From Acidovorax sp. Leaf191 (lineage in GTDB: Bacteria > Pseudomonadota > Gammaproteobacteria > Burkholderiales > Burkholderiaceae_C): DNA of 64,000 nt. The DNA lies in the NCBI RefSeq assembly GCF_001424425.1, contig NZ_LMPT01000019.1, positions 681,003 to 745,002 of the forward strand. Reading direction: 5' to 3'. A model generated the notes under the pieces. The model ran no database searches and was not told the origin of the DNA. It saw only the letters and a list, made by a program, of their open reading frames with translations. The position numbers and the translations under genes are program-made. Shown piece after piece: positions 18,832-26,767 of this stretch (positions are counted from its first letter, which is position 1; each line of letters begins with the position of its first letter).

Positions 18832-19021
18832 CTTTTTCGACGCATCCGATGATGCCCATCTAGACATGTCATCCGACGCATAGACAGTATCGGTTACATC
18901 GCTCCTAGCTTGTCATCTGGGCACACAGGGAATGACTGATCTGGTGCTACTCCGACGACGGCTCAGGGCCCATTGCAGTCCGTCGTGATAGAGCGAAAAA
19001 ATGGCGGCGAGCCCTTCTGGT
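18832..19021. other. Intergenic gap between convergent orphan genes
   Basis: About 190 bases between the rightward pentapeptide-like gene and the leftward orphan gene. I see no gene, clear terminator hairpin or copy of the local motif in it. Confidence 0.4.
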
Positions 19022-19495
19022 TCAACGGCCAAAGTGACCTAACTCGCCAGGCCAGTACGGCGGCAATCCTTCTCGCTTAATGCGTTCGTCCAAACGGTTA
19101 CGGGAGCTCGGCTTGTCACTCCTCCACCCGTCAGGTGCGTAGAGGCGAACGAATGGGAGCTGAAATGGAGAAGCAAGCCACGAGATGCCATCTTCCAGTT
19201 GTTTGTAGTGCAGGACATAACAACCGTAGTTGTTCTCCTCTGCTGCACCAACAAAAGGCGGCAGCCATATCATCTGCATACCTTCTTCAAATGGGGTATC
19301 GGGCTCGCAGCCGAGCTCGACGAACCTTTTGCCGACCTGGGCAATGACTGCCGATCCTTCTGACCATCCCTCGAAAATCGCCGCCGCCGACGGCATGAAT
19401 CCCAAGTCGTCTAGGTACTCGTAACTGTGGAGATGGTAGTTTTTGACGCAATCTGCGCCACCAAAGAATTTCTCCCAGAGTGCATTTCTTTTCAT
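19022..19495 (-). CDS. Orphan hypothetical protein, aromatic-rich
   Basis: A 157-residue protein from ATG 19495: MKRNALWEKFFGGADCVKNY, a central MIWLPPFVGAAEENNYGCYV, and a Trp/Tyr/Pro-rich end GLPPYWPGELGHFGR. There is no signal peptide. The family is not recognised. The ATG at 19495 is favoured over one 54 bases upstream because the copy of the GGCCAA-type motif at 19511-19540 would otherwise be coding; AAGATGAAA has little ribosome-site signal. It closes the accessory islet, in the opposite direction to the other small genes. Confidence 0.6.
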   Translation of the reverse strand: MKRNALWEKFFGGADCVKNYHLHSYEYLDDLGFMPSAAAIFEGWSEGSAVIAQVGKRFVELGCEPDTPFEEGMQMIWLPPFVGAAEENNYGCYVLHYKQLEDGISWLASPFQLPFVRLYAPDGWRSDKPSSRNRLDERIKREGLPPYWPGELGHFGR

Positions 19496-19686
19496 CTTGT
19501 GATTCTGTGAAATGTGACCGACCGCTTCTGGCCGAATTCTGCACCACAAGAGCTCTGGGACCGGGTATCGGCGACCTGTCCTCTCTGCCAGCAGAGCTGG
19601 TTAGATCCAAGTGGACGCAGTGCTCAGATTTGTCCGGCATGCGCAGCAGTGCCGCGCAAGCCCTGCCGCCCCGGAGAAAAAAACAC

Positions 19687-20628
19687 TCACGCCGACGCGC
19701 TGGCCACCACAAACTCCACCGCCGCACACACCGCCGCCACCTGCGCCTCAATGCACTGCTCCGGCGTGGCCCGCGCACTGTCCGGATACACCTCCGTCGT
19801 CGTGGTGTAGCGCGCCCCGCTGATGCCCGCGCACAGGCCCCACTGTTTCATCGGGTAATGGATCACGCCATGCGCCACCATCGGTGAACCGATGATTTCC
19901 CCCTGGTCATCCGCAGGTGCGATGTGCGTCACCCGGCTCACCGCGTCGATGATCGCCTGCTGAAACGCAGGCTGCGGGTTGTCGGTGTCGTCCACCAGAT
20001 AGAACCCGTCGGGGATGCTGCCGGGCTCGAACACCTTGCCGTCGCGCGCGGCCACGGCGGGGCGGTATTCGGATTCGTCGGTGTCGGTTGTTTCGTGCAG
20101 GTCGATGTGGGCCGCCCACTGGCCGCGCAGCGGGGCCACCAAGCGGATCAGCGCGGCAGCTTCTTGCGCGGGTGAGCCTTCGCGAAAGGACCGGTTGGGG
20201 TCGATGGCGTCGAAGTTCCAGCGCTGAAATCGCTCGTACGCCCAGGGGCTGACGCAGGGCACCACCAGCAGGTTGGCGCGGCCGGCAAAGCGCTCGGCCT
20301 GCGTATCCACAAAGCGGAGCGCGCCGTGCACGCCGCTGGTTTCGTAGCCGTGCACGCCGCCGGTGACCAGCACGCTGGGCAGGCTTTCGCTCCATTTGCG
20401 GCTGCGCAGGGCCCGCAGGGGAAACCGCTCTGCCGCATGGTGGGCGTCGGCATAGACGACATCGCCGTACATCTCCACATCGAAGCGGCCGCGCAGTGCC
20501 TCGATGGCGGTCAGCACGTCGTCGGCGTAGCTGCGCCGGCGCACCTGGCGGGCGCGCCATTGGTCGCGCTCTGCGGCGCCCCAGGGCTGGCCGGGTGTGC
20601 CGATGGGGTAGGAATGGGTGTCTGGCAT
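19687..20628 (-). CDS. M14-type metallohydrolase (succinylglutamate desuccinylase/aspartoacylase superfamily)
   Basis: A 313-residue zinc hydrolase. Zinc ligands are expected in GGVHGYETSG (H and E of HxxE, about residues 90-93) and DLHE (about 175-178). Substrate-carboxylate contacts are likely in DPNRSFREG. It probably releases an acyl or amino acid group from an N-acyl amino acid or peptide in the cytoplasm. No arginine-catabolism gene is nearby, so it is not an obvious AstE. The start at 20628 agrees with the conserved N-terminus and lies 103 bases from a divergent protease gene. Confidence 0.82.
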   Translation of the reverse strand: MPDTHSYPIGTPGQPWGAAERDQWRARQVRRRSYADDVLTAIEALRGRFDVEMYGDVVYADAHHAAERFPLRALRSRKWSESLPSVLVTGGVHGYETSGVHGALRFVDTQAERFAGRANLLVVPCVSPWAYERFQRWNFDAIDPNRSFREGSPAQEAAALIRLVAPLRGQWAAHIDLHETTDTDESEYRPAVAARDGKVFEPGSIPDGFYLVDDTDNPQPAFQQAIIDAVSRVTHIAPADDQGEIIGSPMVAHGVIHYPMKQWGLCAGISGARYTTTTEVYPDSARATPEQCIEAQVAAVCAAVEFVVASASA

Positions 20629-20731
20629 GGCGGTGGTGTGGCGTGTGTAAAAAGCGAAATGGGGGTGCGTGGCGTGGGGTGGCTAGACCGCCCGCGCGGA
20701 GCACGGTGCAGAGCGTTCATAGAATACCCCG

Positions 20732-22210
20732 ATGCCTCTTCCCCTGCCCTGGCCGCTTCGGCTTGCCACACCCGTCGTTTTCTTGCTGGCCTGCATGTCG
20801 GCCCACGCACAGAAGGCGCCCATGACACCGCCTGCCCCCACCACCCCTGCCAGCGCATCGGCGGCACGCCCTGCAGGCGGGCTGCCGCCTGTGGCACCCG
20901 GCCTTGCAGCGCCGTCATCGCCTGGCGGCGAAGCAACCGGCAGTGCAGACCCTTCCACAGCAGGTGCGGCCGTGCCGGTGCCCGCCACAGCGCTGTCGCG
21001 CGACGCACGGCGCATCTACGAGCTGTCGCGCGACAAGCTGGTGCAGATCCGCACGCTGCTGCGCAATGCCGACACGCAGGCGTCGATCGGCTCTGGGTTC
21101 TTCGTTTCCGCCGATGGCCTGATCGTCACCAACTTCCATGTGGCCAGCCAGCTGGCGCTGGAGCCCGAGCGGTATCGCGGCGTGTACGTGACGATGGAGG
21201 GGCAGGAAGGCGACGTGGAACTGCTGGCGTTCGATGTGCAGCACGACCTGGCCGTGTTGCGCACCAAGGCCCGCACCGCCGCGGCGCCGGTGCTGAGCTT
21301 TCGGCCCGCCACCGAGGCCCTGGCGCAGGGTGAGCGCATCTATTCGCTGGGCAACCCGCTGGACATCGGGTTTGCCGTGACCGAGGGCACCTACAACGGG
21401 CTGGTGCGGCGCAGCTTCTACCCGCGCATTTTCTTTGGCGGCACGCTCAACCCCGGCATGAGCGGCGGCCCGGCGGTGGACGATGCCGGGCGTGTGCTGG
21501 GTATCAACGTGGCCAAGCGGCTCGATGGGGAGCAGGTCAGCTTCCTGATTCCTGCCGAGTTCGCGCAGGCGCTGGTGCAACGCGCAGCGGCCGCCGAGCC
21601 CATCACCCAGCCCGCGTACGGCGAGATGACCCGGCAGCTGACGGGCCATCAGCAGTTGCTGACGGACCGGTTCCTGAAAGCACCGTTTCGCGAGCAGCGC
21701 CATGGCAACTACCGCGTGCCGGTGCCGGACGACGCACTGGCCCGGTGCTGGGGCTCGGGGCGCGACCCGGCCTTTCCCGGCCTGAACCTGGAGCGCACAC
21801 AGTGCCGGGCCGACAGCGATGTGGTGGCGGGTGACTTCAACACCGGCGCGGTGCGCCTGGCCTACGAGACCTACAACGCCCCGACCCTGGGCGCCGCCCG
21901 GTTCGGCCGCATGTACTCGCACAGCTTTGCCAACGAGCAGTTTCTGCGGCGCGGCAACCGCCAGCAGACGGCGGTCGACTGCTCCGAACGTTATGTGAAC
22001 CCCGGCAGCCTGCCGATGCGGGTGGTGATCTGCATGTCGGCCTACCGCAAGCTGCCCGGCCTGTACACCATGACGGTGCTGGCCGCAAGCACCAACCAGC
22101 CCACCCAGGGCGTGCTGGGCCGCCTGGACGTGCAAGGCATCGCTTTCGACAACGGCATGAAGCTGGCAAGCCACTACCTCAAGGCGTTCCGCTGGGAGGC
22201 CGCACCATGA
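20732..22210 (+). CDS. Exported trypsin-like serine protease
   Basis: A 492-residue periplasmic protein. A signal peptide (PLRLATPVVFLLACMSAHAQ, cut near residue 26) and a Pro/Ala/Gly-rich linker of about 65 residues precede a trypsin-like domain. The catalytic triad is visible as H in VTNFHVAS (near 136), D in VQHDLAVL (near 172) and S in NPGMSGGPAV (near 248). There is no PDZ domain; a further 200-residue region with several cysteines (ARCWGSG, ERTQCRAD, VDCSERY, VICMSAY) follows. It overlaps the FHA gene by ATGA, so the two are translationally coupled. Target unknown. Confidence 0.85.
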   Translation: MPLPLPWPLRLATPVVFLLACMSAHAQKAPMTPPAPTTPASASAARPAGGLPPVAPGLAAPSSPGGEATGSADPSTAGAAVPVPATALSRDARRIYELSRDKLVQIRTLLRNADTQASIGSGFFVSADGLIVTNFHVASQLALEPERYRGVYVTMEGQEGDVELLAFDVQHDLAVLRTKARTAAAPVLSFRPATEALAQGERIYSLGNPLDIGFAVTEGTYNGLVRRSFYPRIFFGGTLNPGMSGGPAVDDAGRVLGINVAKRLDGEQVSFLIPAEFAQALVQRAAAAEPITQPAYGEMTRQLTGHQQLLTDRFLKAPFREQRHGNYRVPVPDDALARCWGSGRDPAFPGLNLERTQCRADSDVVAGDFNTGAVRLAYETYNAPTLGAARFGRMYSHSFANEQFLRRGNRQQTAVDCSERYVNPGSLPMRVVICMSAYRKLPGLYTMTVLAASTNQPTQGVLGRLDVQGIAFDNGMKLASHYLKAFRWEAAP

Positions 22211-23193
22211 TGCCGACCCTGGGACTGATAGAAGCCTTTGACCGCCACGGCGCACTGTTGGCGCGCGCTCCCATCACGCGCTGGCCTGTGACCGTGGGCC
22301 GGGGGCTCGACTGCGACCTGGTGCTGGACGACCCCTTCGTCGCCCCCACGCACCTGCGCATCGACCGGGCGGCAGACGCCTCCCGCGAGGTGCAGGTCGA
22401 GGTGCTGGAAACGCGCAACGGCGCACGCCTGCAGCGCAAGCACTACCGCCAGGGCGAACGCTTTGGCTGGCCCCACGGCACGCCTGTCGACCTGGGCCAT
22501 ACCCACATCGCTCTGCGCCTGGCCGACACGCCCATTGCCGATGAACAGCCGCTGCCGCAGTTTCCGTGGCGCACGGTGGGCACCACGGCCGCGCTGGCGG
22601 CCCTGGTGCTGTTCGCGGGGCTGGGGGAGTCGTGGCTGGATGCGCGCGACACCTTGCAGTACTTCAAGGATGTGCCTGGCGTGCTGCTCACGCTGCTGGT
22701 GGCGATGGTCGTGTGGTCGGGCGTGTGGGCAGTGGCCAACAAGGTGTTTGCGGGCTCCCTGCAGTTCTGGCGCCATGTGCGCATTGCCTGCGCTGCGGCA
22801 CTGGCGATGGACGCAGTGCAGCTGCTGGCCCATGTGATCGCATTCGCTTTTTCGCTCGAGATTTTTGCGCAGTTCGCCAGTCTGCTGCTCGTGCTGACGC
22901 TGGCCGGTGCGCTGTATGCCCACCTGGCCGCCGTGCTGCCGCGTCGCCGTGTGGGCCTGGCCTGGACGGTGGCCGCCGCGATCGTACTGGGCGTGCCGGC
23001 ATGGCTGGGGGCGCAGTGGCTGAACAACATGCGGCTGTCTTCTGTGCTGTACATGAGCAGCCTGTTCCCGCCCAGCCTGCGCGTGGCCCCTGCCGTGCCG
23101 GTGGACCAGTTCCTGCAAGAGACCGAATCGCTGCGCGGCAAGCTCGACCGCCGCCTGCGCGACGACGGCCAGGGGAATGATGACGACGAGTGA
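22207..23193 (+). CDS. FHA domain protein with multiple membrane segments
   Basis: A 328-residue inner-membrane protein. The first 110 residues form an FHA phosphothreonine-binding domain (VTVGRGLDCDLVLDDPFVAP, with G-R and the downstream H of PTHLRI; then RNGARL in place of the usual N-G). The rest has about five hydrophobic segments and ends in a charged tail, ESLRGKLDRRLRDDGQGNDD. It starts within the stop codon of the protease gene (ATGA overlap), so a functional link is likely, for example a membrane regulator of the periplasmic protease. I see no kinase gene nearby. Confidence 0.85.
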   Translation: MMPTLGLIEAFDRHGALLARAPITRWPVTVGRGLDCDLVLDDPFVAPTHLRIDRAADASREVQVEVLETRNGARLQRKHYRQGERFGWPHGTPVDLGHTHIALRLADTPIADEQPLPQFPWRTVGTTAALAALVLFAGLGESWLDARDTLQYFKDVPGVLLTLLVAMVVWSGVWAVANKVFAGSLQFWRHVRIACAAALAMDAVQLLAHVIAFAFSLEIFAQFASLLLVLTLAGALYAHLAAVLPRRRVGLAWTVAAAIVLGVPAWLGAQWLNNMRLSSVLYMSSLFPPSLRVAPAVPVDQFLQETESLRGKLDRRLRDDGQGNDDDE

Positions 23194-23306
23194 ACAACCG
23201 GTGTGAACAATCGGCCCGGCGCCACGGCCACAGGCCTGAAGCGCCGCGCCCCACCGGCTACCCCCGTCCAGCCCACCAGCCCACCAGCGCCCACGCAACC
23301 ACCCCC

Positions 23307-23636
23307 ATGCGCCGCCGCAAACTCCATCACCACGTCTACGTCATCGAGCTATCGAAAGACGTGCTGCTGGAGCCACGCTTTCGCAAGAGCAATCCTGGCT
23401 ACATCGACGGCAAGCCCTGCGTGTACGTGGGCATGACGGGCCTGGACCCGGACGTGCGGTTCGACAAGCACAAGGCCGGCATCCAGGCCAACCGGTTCGT
23501 GACGCAATACGGCCTGCGCCTGCTGCCCGACCTGTACGAAGGCTTCAACCCCATGAGCTATGAGGATGCGCTGGACCGGGAGATCGAGATCGGCATCGAC
23601 CTGCGCTCGGCCGGGTTCGGGGTGTGGCAGGCTTGA
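23307..23636 (+). CDS. Divergent GIY-YIG-like protein
   Basis: A 109-residue protein. HHHVYVIEL and KPCVYVGMTG correspond to the two halves of a GIY-YIG motif, with a longer than usual loop between them (residues about 18-34), followed by RFDKHKAG, which matches the conserved Arg/His helix of small UvrC/YhbQ-like nucleases. The glutamate end of the fold may be in DREIEIGID. If active it would be a nuclease; if not, a DNA-binding relic. ATG at 23307 is chosen because the fold begins there; a frame upstream is open to 23190. Confidence 0.6.
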   Translation: MRRRKLHHHVYVIELSKDVLLEPRFRKSNPGYIDGKPCVYVGMTGLDPDVRFDKHKAGIQANRFVTQYGLRLLPDLYEGFNPMSYEDALDREIEIGIDLRSAGFGVWQA

Positions 23637-23694
23637 TGGCAACACCCCGAGCGAGCGATGTGCACCCGGCATCATGCGCCAGCATCAATGCTCC

Positions 23695-23750
23695 TCATTG
23701 AATAGCGTTCATCGCTTACCAGTAATGCGTTAGCGGCATTTTTTTTACTC
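23695..23750 (+). repeat. Dispersed intergenic repeat (family 1), copy A
   Basis: It has the order AATAGCGTTCATCGCTTACC, a short spacer, then GCGTTAGCGGCATTTTTTTT. It is a diverged copy of the repeat seen at 29964, 38452, 46079 and 49835. The final eight Ts after a short dyad could also end the rightward transcript of the GIY-YIG-like gene. Confidence 0.6.
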
Positions 23751-23764
23751 CACCCATCTTTTTT

Positions 23765-24082
23765 ATGAACTTCTCAACCCGCCTCGAGCAACTCCCCGCC
23801 ACCACCCACCTCGCCGCCCTGCAGCTGCTGGATGCCGGCGACGAGGTCGTGGCCACCATTGAGAACAAGCCCGGCCAGACGGGCTCCTTGGTCGTCTACG
23901 CCGCGCTGGCGGCCCTGTACGGCGGCAGCATCACGCCCGCCGCCGCTGCGCTGGGGCTGGAGTGGTATGCAGAGCACACGGCAGACGCCAAGGCCTTCCC
24001 TGGCAAGCACCCCAACATCGACCGCCTGCTGGCCTGGGCCGAGGGCAGCGAGAGTTTCCGCGTGCGCACCGTGGCCGCCTGA
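23765..24082 (+). CDS. DUF2322 family protein
   Basis: A 105-residue cytoplasmic protein with the DUF2322 pattern: LLDAGDEVVATIENKPGQTG, then SLVVYAALAALYGG, AAALGLEWYAEHTADA and PGKHPNIDRLLAW. Function unknown. The start ATG at 23765 agrees with the family N-terminus. Genes on both sides are unrelated, and a dispersed repeat lies just upstream. Confidence 0.82.
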   Translation: MNFSTRLEQLPATTHLAALQLLDAGDEVVATIENKPGQTGSLVVYAALAALYGGSITPAAAALGLEWYAEHTADAKAFPGKHPNIDRLLAWAEGSESFRVRTVAA

Positions 24083-24250
24083 GGCCGGGGCTGGACAGCG
24101 CCAGGCGTCCAGAAAAAAATGCCGGCGCCGGTCACCAGTTGTCGAAAACGGCCTGCCCCGTTCGTCGTAGGAATGTGAACAGCTGCGGGCCCCGCTGCTG
24201 CCCACCTTCTTCATCCACCCTGAGTAGTTGACACCCCAAGGAGACCGCCC

Positions 24251-24742
24251 ATGACGACCAGCAACCCGACCGACAACAGCAGCCACAGCGCCGCAGCCGG
24301 CGGCACTGCCACCCTGCACCGCGTGCTGCGCGCTCCGCCAGAGCGGGTGTACCGCGCCTTTCTGGACGCAGACGCGATGTGCAAGTGGCTGCCGCCCCAC
24401 GGGTTCACCGGCCGGGTGCTGAGCCTGGATGCCCGCGTGGGCGGCACCTACCGCATGCAGTTCACCAACTTCGGCAACGGCCAGACGCATGCGTTCGGCG
24501 GCGAATACCTGGAGCTGGTGCCCGGCGAGCGCATCGTGCACACCGACCGCTTCGACGACCCCAACCTGCCCGGCGAGATGCGCACCAGCATCGTGCTCAA
24601 GAAGGTGCTGGTGGGCACCGAGGTGTCCATCGTGCAGGCAGGCATCCCCGCCGTGATCCCGACCGAGATGTGCTACCTGGGGTGGCAGGAGTCGCTGCAG
24701 CTGCTGGCGCAGCTGGTCGAGCCCGACATTCCTGCCGAGTGA
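24251..24742 (+). CDS. SRPBCC / AHSA1-like domain protein
   Basis: A 163-residue protein of the START-like SRPBCC superfamily, AHSA1 (Aha1 C-terminal) branch. Signatures are LHRVLRAPPERVYRAFLDAD, MCKWLPPHGFTGRV, the glycine turn VGGTYRMQFTNF and the C-terminal helix CYLGWQESLQLLAQLVEPDI. Such proteins bind a hydrophobic ligand in a beta-barrel pocket; the ligand is unknown. An AAGGAGA ribosome site lies seven bases upstream of the ATG. It appears to be a single gene. Confidence 0.88.
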   Translation: MTTSNPTDNSSHSAAAGGTATLHRVLRAPPERVYRAFLDADAMCKWLPPHGFTGRVLSLDARVGGTYRMQFTNFGNGQTHAFGGEYLELVPGERIVHTDRFDDPNLPGEMRTSIVLKKVLVGTEVSIVQAGIPAVIPTEMCYLGWQESLQLLAQLVEPDIPAE

Positions 24743-24842
24743 TCTGCAGCACCCGCACGCCGGCCGGTGCTGCGGCAACCGCGCCCGGCGCAGGGCGCGG
24801 GCTTGTGCTGTCAGGCAGGCGCCACCATCGTCATCATCCGTA

Positions 24843-25628
24843 TCACTTGAGCCACTTGTCGGCGGCCTGCTTGAGCACGCCCCGGCTGTCCACCTGGCCC
24901 CAGACGAAGTTCATCACCCGGGTGTAGTCCGCATCGTCCTTGGGCAGCATGAAGCCCAGGTAGCTCTTGGGCGTGAGCGGCGCGTCGATGAAGGCGGCGT
25001 GAAGGCGCGGGTCGGCCTTGCTGTAGACCACGGCTTCGTAGGTCTCGGTGATCATCACGTCGCCCTTGCCTTCGGCGATCAGCGCAGGGATCTCGGCGTT
25101 CTTGTCGTGCGTGCTGACCTGCGCGGTCTTGAGGTTTTGCAGCACGAAGGTCTCGTTGGTGCCGCCGGGGTTCTTGATCACGCGCACCGTGGGCTTGTTC
25201 AAGTCGTCCACGGTGTTGTACTTGGCCTTCTCGGCCGAGCGCACCAGCGCTACCTTGCCGAAGGGCGCATAGCCCGGCAGCATTTCGATCAGGCGGATGC
25301 GCGCCACATTGCGCGTGATGCCGCCCACCGCGATGTCGAACTGGTCGGCCTGCAGGTCCTTCATCAGGTTGGGCCAGGAGGTCTGCACGTATTCGATCTT
25401 CACGCCCAGCTCCTTGGCCATCGCCTCGATCACGTCGATGTCATGGCCCGAAAGGCCCGCGTCGGTCTTGATGGCAAAGGGCCGGTAGTCGCCCGGCGTG
25501 CCCACGCGGATGACCTTGGTCTCCAGGATCTTGTCGAGCCGGGGGCCGGCCTGCGCGGCCTGGCTGAAGAGGGACAGGCCCGCCACCAGGACGGTGGCAG
25601 CCACGGCGAGTGTTTTCTTGGTGATCAT
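24843..25628 (-). CDS. Periplasmic amino-acid-type binding protein, PheC-like
   Basis: A 261-residue exported protein with a Sec signal peptide (LAVAATVLVAGLSLFSQAAQ, cut near residue 26) and a SBP_bac_3 fold. RLDKILETKVIRVGTPGDYR, SWPNLMKDLQADQFDIAVGG, ITRNVARIR and the hinge GTNETF resemble cyclohexadienyl/arogenate dehydratase-type periplasmic proteins (PheC) as well as amino-acid ABC binding proteins. No permease or ATPase gene is adjacent, which favours either the enzymatic PheC role or an orphan sensor. ATG at 25628 is chosen because it starts the signal peptide; upstream open sequence is unlike a leader. Confidence 0.82.
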   Translation of the reverse strand: MITKKTLAVAATVLVAGLSLFSQAAQAGPRLDKILETKVIRVGTPGDYRPFAIKTDAGLSGHDIDVIEAMAKELGVKIEYVQTSWPNLMKDLQADQFDIAVGGITRNVARIRLIEMLPGYAPFGKVALVRSAEKAKYNTVDDLNKPTVRVIKNPGGTNETFVLQNLKTAQVSTHDKNAEIPALIAEGKGDVMITETYEAVVYSKADPRLHAAFIDAPLTPKSYLGFMLPKDDADYTRVMNFVWGQVDSRGVLKQAADKWLK

Positions 25629-25918
25629 GATTTTTGAAGCGCTCCAGGAGGGGGATGGACAACCGTCCTTTGGGGGCCGCGCGGCAAACGCTGCACCGGC
25701 AGGACGCACAAAAAGAATACGCCAGCCACTAGCATCAACCATGCCGTGCAGGCGCCCAATGATGGCACCGGGCACGCACTGCCACCGTGCTGGGTTACCC
25801 TGCAAGCCCGATCCGCTGTTTCACCGGTGGATCATCATCCATGGATCGACCGTCGACCATGGCACTGCGAATCGATCGACCTGCCCTGCGCAGACGACCC
25901 CATCACACAAGGAACACC

Positions 25919-26167
25919 ATGAAAAAACTCAACGTCACCATCCAGCTTGAAATGACCGTGCCCGACGACTGGCAACTGGTCGAGACCTCCGAAGGCACGC
26001 CCGTGATCCAGATGGCCGAAGGCAAATTCCTGGACATCGCCATCGAGCCACTGTTCGCATCGGACCCGGAAGACATGTGGAGCAGCAGCGAAACCGATGA
26101 CGAGCTCAACGACGTGCTCGACATGGTGGAGAGCGAGGAAGTGGCGTACGAGTTTGTGACGCACTGA
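25919..26167 (+). CDS. Small acidic hypothetical protein
   Basis: An 82-residue acidic protein (LEMTVPDDWQLVETSEGTPV, then METHIONINE-containing acidic helix DPEDMWSSSETDDELNDVLD). The ribosome site AAGGAA lies just upstream of ATG 25919. No family is recognised; good codon bias and a clear ribosome site support it as real. It precedes the XRE/AbiEii-like pair by about 90 bases but has its own spacing and need not be functionally linked. Confidence 0.65.
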   Translation: MKKLNVTIQLEMTVPDDWQLVETSEGTPVIQMAEGKFLDIAIEPLFASDPEDMWSSSETDDELNDVLDMVESEEVAYEFVTH

Positions 26168-26220
26168 CTCCACAGCACTTCGGCACTGGCACGCTTTGCT
26201 TTAGAAATCGTTTCTCATTG

Positions 26221-26248
26221 TTGACAAAAATCGCATTTTGCAAATAAC
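26221..26248 (+). promoter_or_regulatory. Sigma-70-like promoter of the XRE/AbiEii-like pair
   Basis: TTGACA at 26221-26226 is a perfect -35 box; AATAAC at 26243-26248, sixteen bases on, is a fair -10. The ATG of the XRE gene is at 26258, so the expected transcript would have almost no leader. An imperfect palindrome AGAAATCGTTTCT (26203-26215) just upstream could be an operator for the XRE protein. Confidence 0.55.
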
Positions 26249-26257
26249 GAGAATCAA

Positions 26258-26767
26258 ATGCCATCTCCAGCGCCTCTTGCCTCAGAGCACACTGCATCCC
26301 ATCTGCAAGCCTTGGGCGAGCAACTGCGCGCCCGGCGCAAGGCCCTGCACCTGAGCGCCACGGTCACAGCAGAATCTGCGGGTATATCGCGGGTTACCTT
26401 GCATCGCATCGAAAAGGGCGAACCTTCGGCGACCATGGGCGCCTGGTGCAACGTGATGAACGCGCTCGGCATGGTCCCGGCCCTGGTGGACCCTGCCAGC
26501 GGCCCTGCGGGTGCGCAGCTGCCAGGAACATTGGCAGGCTGGATTCCCGCTCGCATCCGGCTGGCTGACTATCCCCAGCTCAAGGCGCTGGCTTGGCAGG
26601 TGCATGGAACCGATGCACTGACACCCACTGAAGCGCTCGATATCTACGAGCGCAACGCACGCCACCTCGACTTGAGCGCCATGGCGGACAACGAGCAGGC
26701 ACTGCTGAAAGCGCTGCGCCTGGCTTTCTCGGCCGTTGGCGACGGTAACGCCATCCCCCATGTTTGA
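26258..26767 (+). CDS. XRE-type helix-turn-helix protein (antitoxin candidate)
   Basis: A 169-residue protein with an XRE/Cro helix-turn-helix at about residues 18-68 (LGEQLRARRKALHLSATVTA, then SAGISRVTLHRIEKGEPS). A C-terminal region of about 100 residues follows (IRLADYPQLKALAWQVHGTD and ALDIYERNARHLD). It overlaps the following nucleotidyltransferase gene by eight bases, the usual layout of a toxin-antitoxin or abortive-infection pair in which the first protein represses the operon and restrains the second. Confidence 0.82.
   Translation: MPSPAPLASEHTASHLQALGEQLRARRKALHLSATVTAESAGISRVTLHRIEKGEPSATMGAWCNVMNALGMVPALVDPASGPAGAQLPGTLAGWIPARIRLADYPQLKALAWQVHGTDALTPTEALDIYERNARHLDLSAMADNEQALLKALRLAFSAVGDGNAIPHV

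Noticed and set aside
18861..18900. Possible attachment-site duplication with similar ATCCGA-containing phrases
   Set aside because: The phrase CATCCGATGATG recurs only roughly as CATCCGACGCAT within 40 bases; it is too short and there is no integrase, so I do not call an att site.
16200..19540. Integron cassette array with attC sites
   Set aside because: Recurrent motifs lie at gene borders, but I do not see the GTTRRRY and RYYYAAC ends or an integrase gene. The idea is kept only as a question in the findings.
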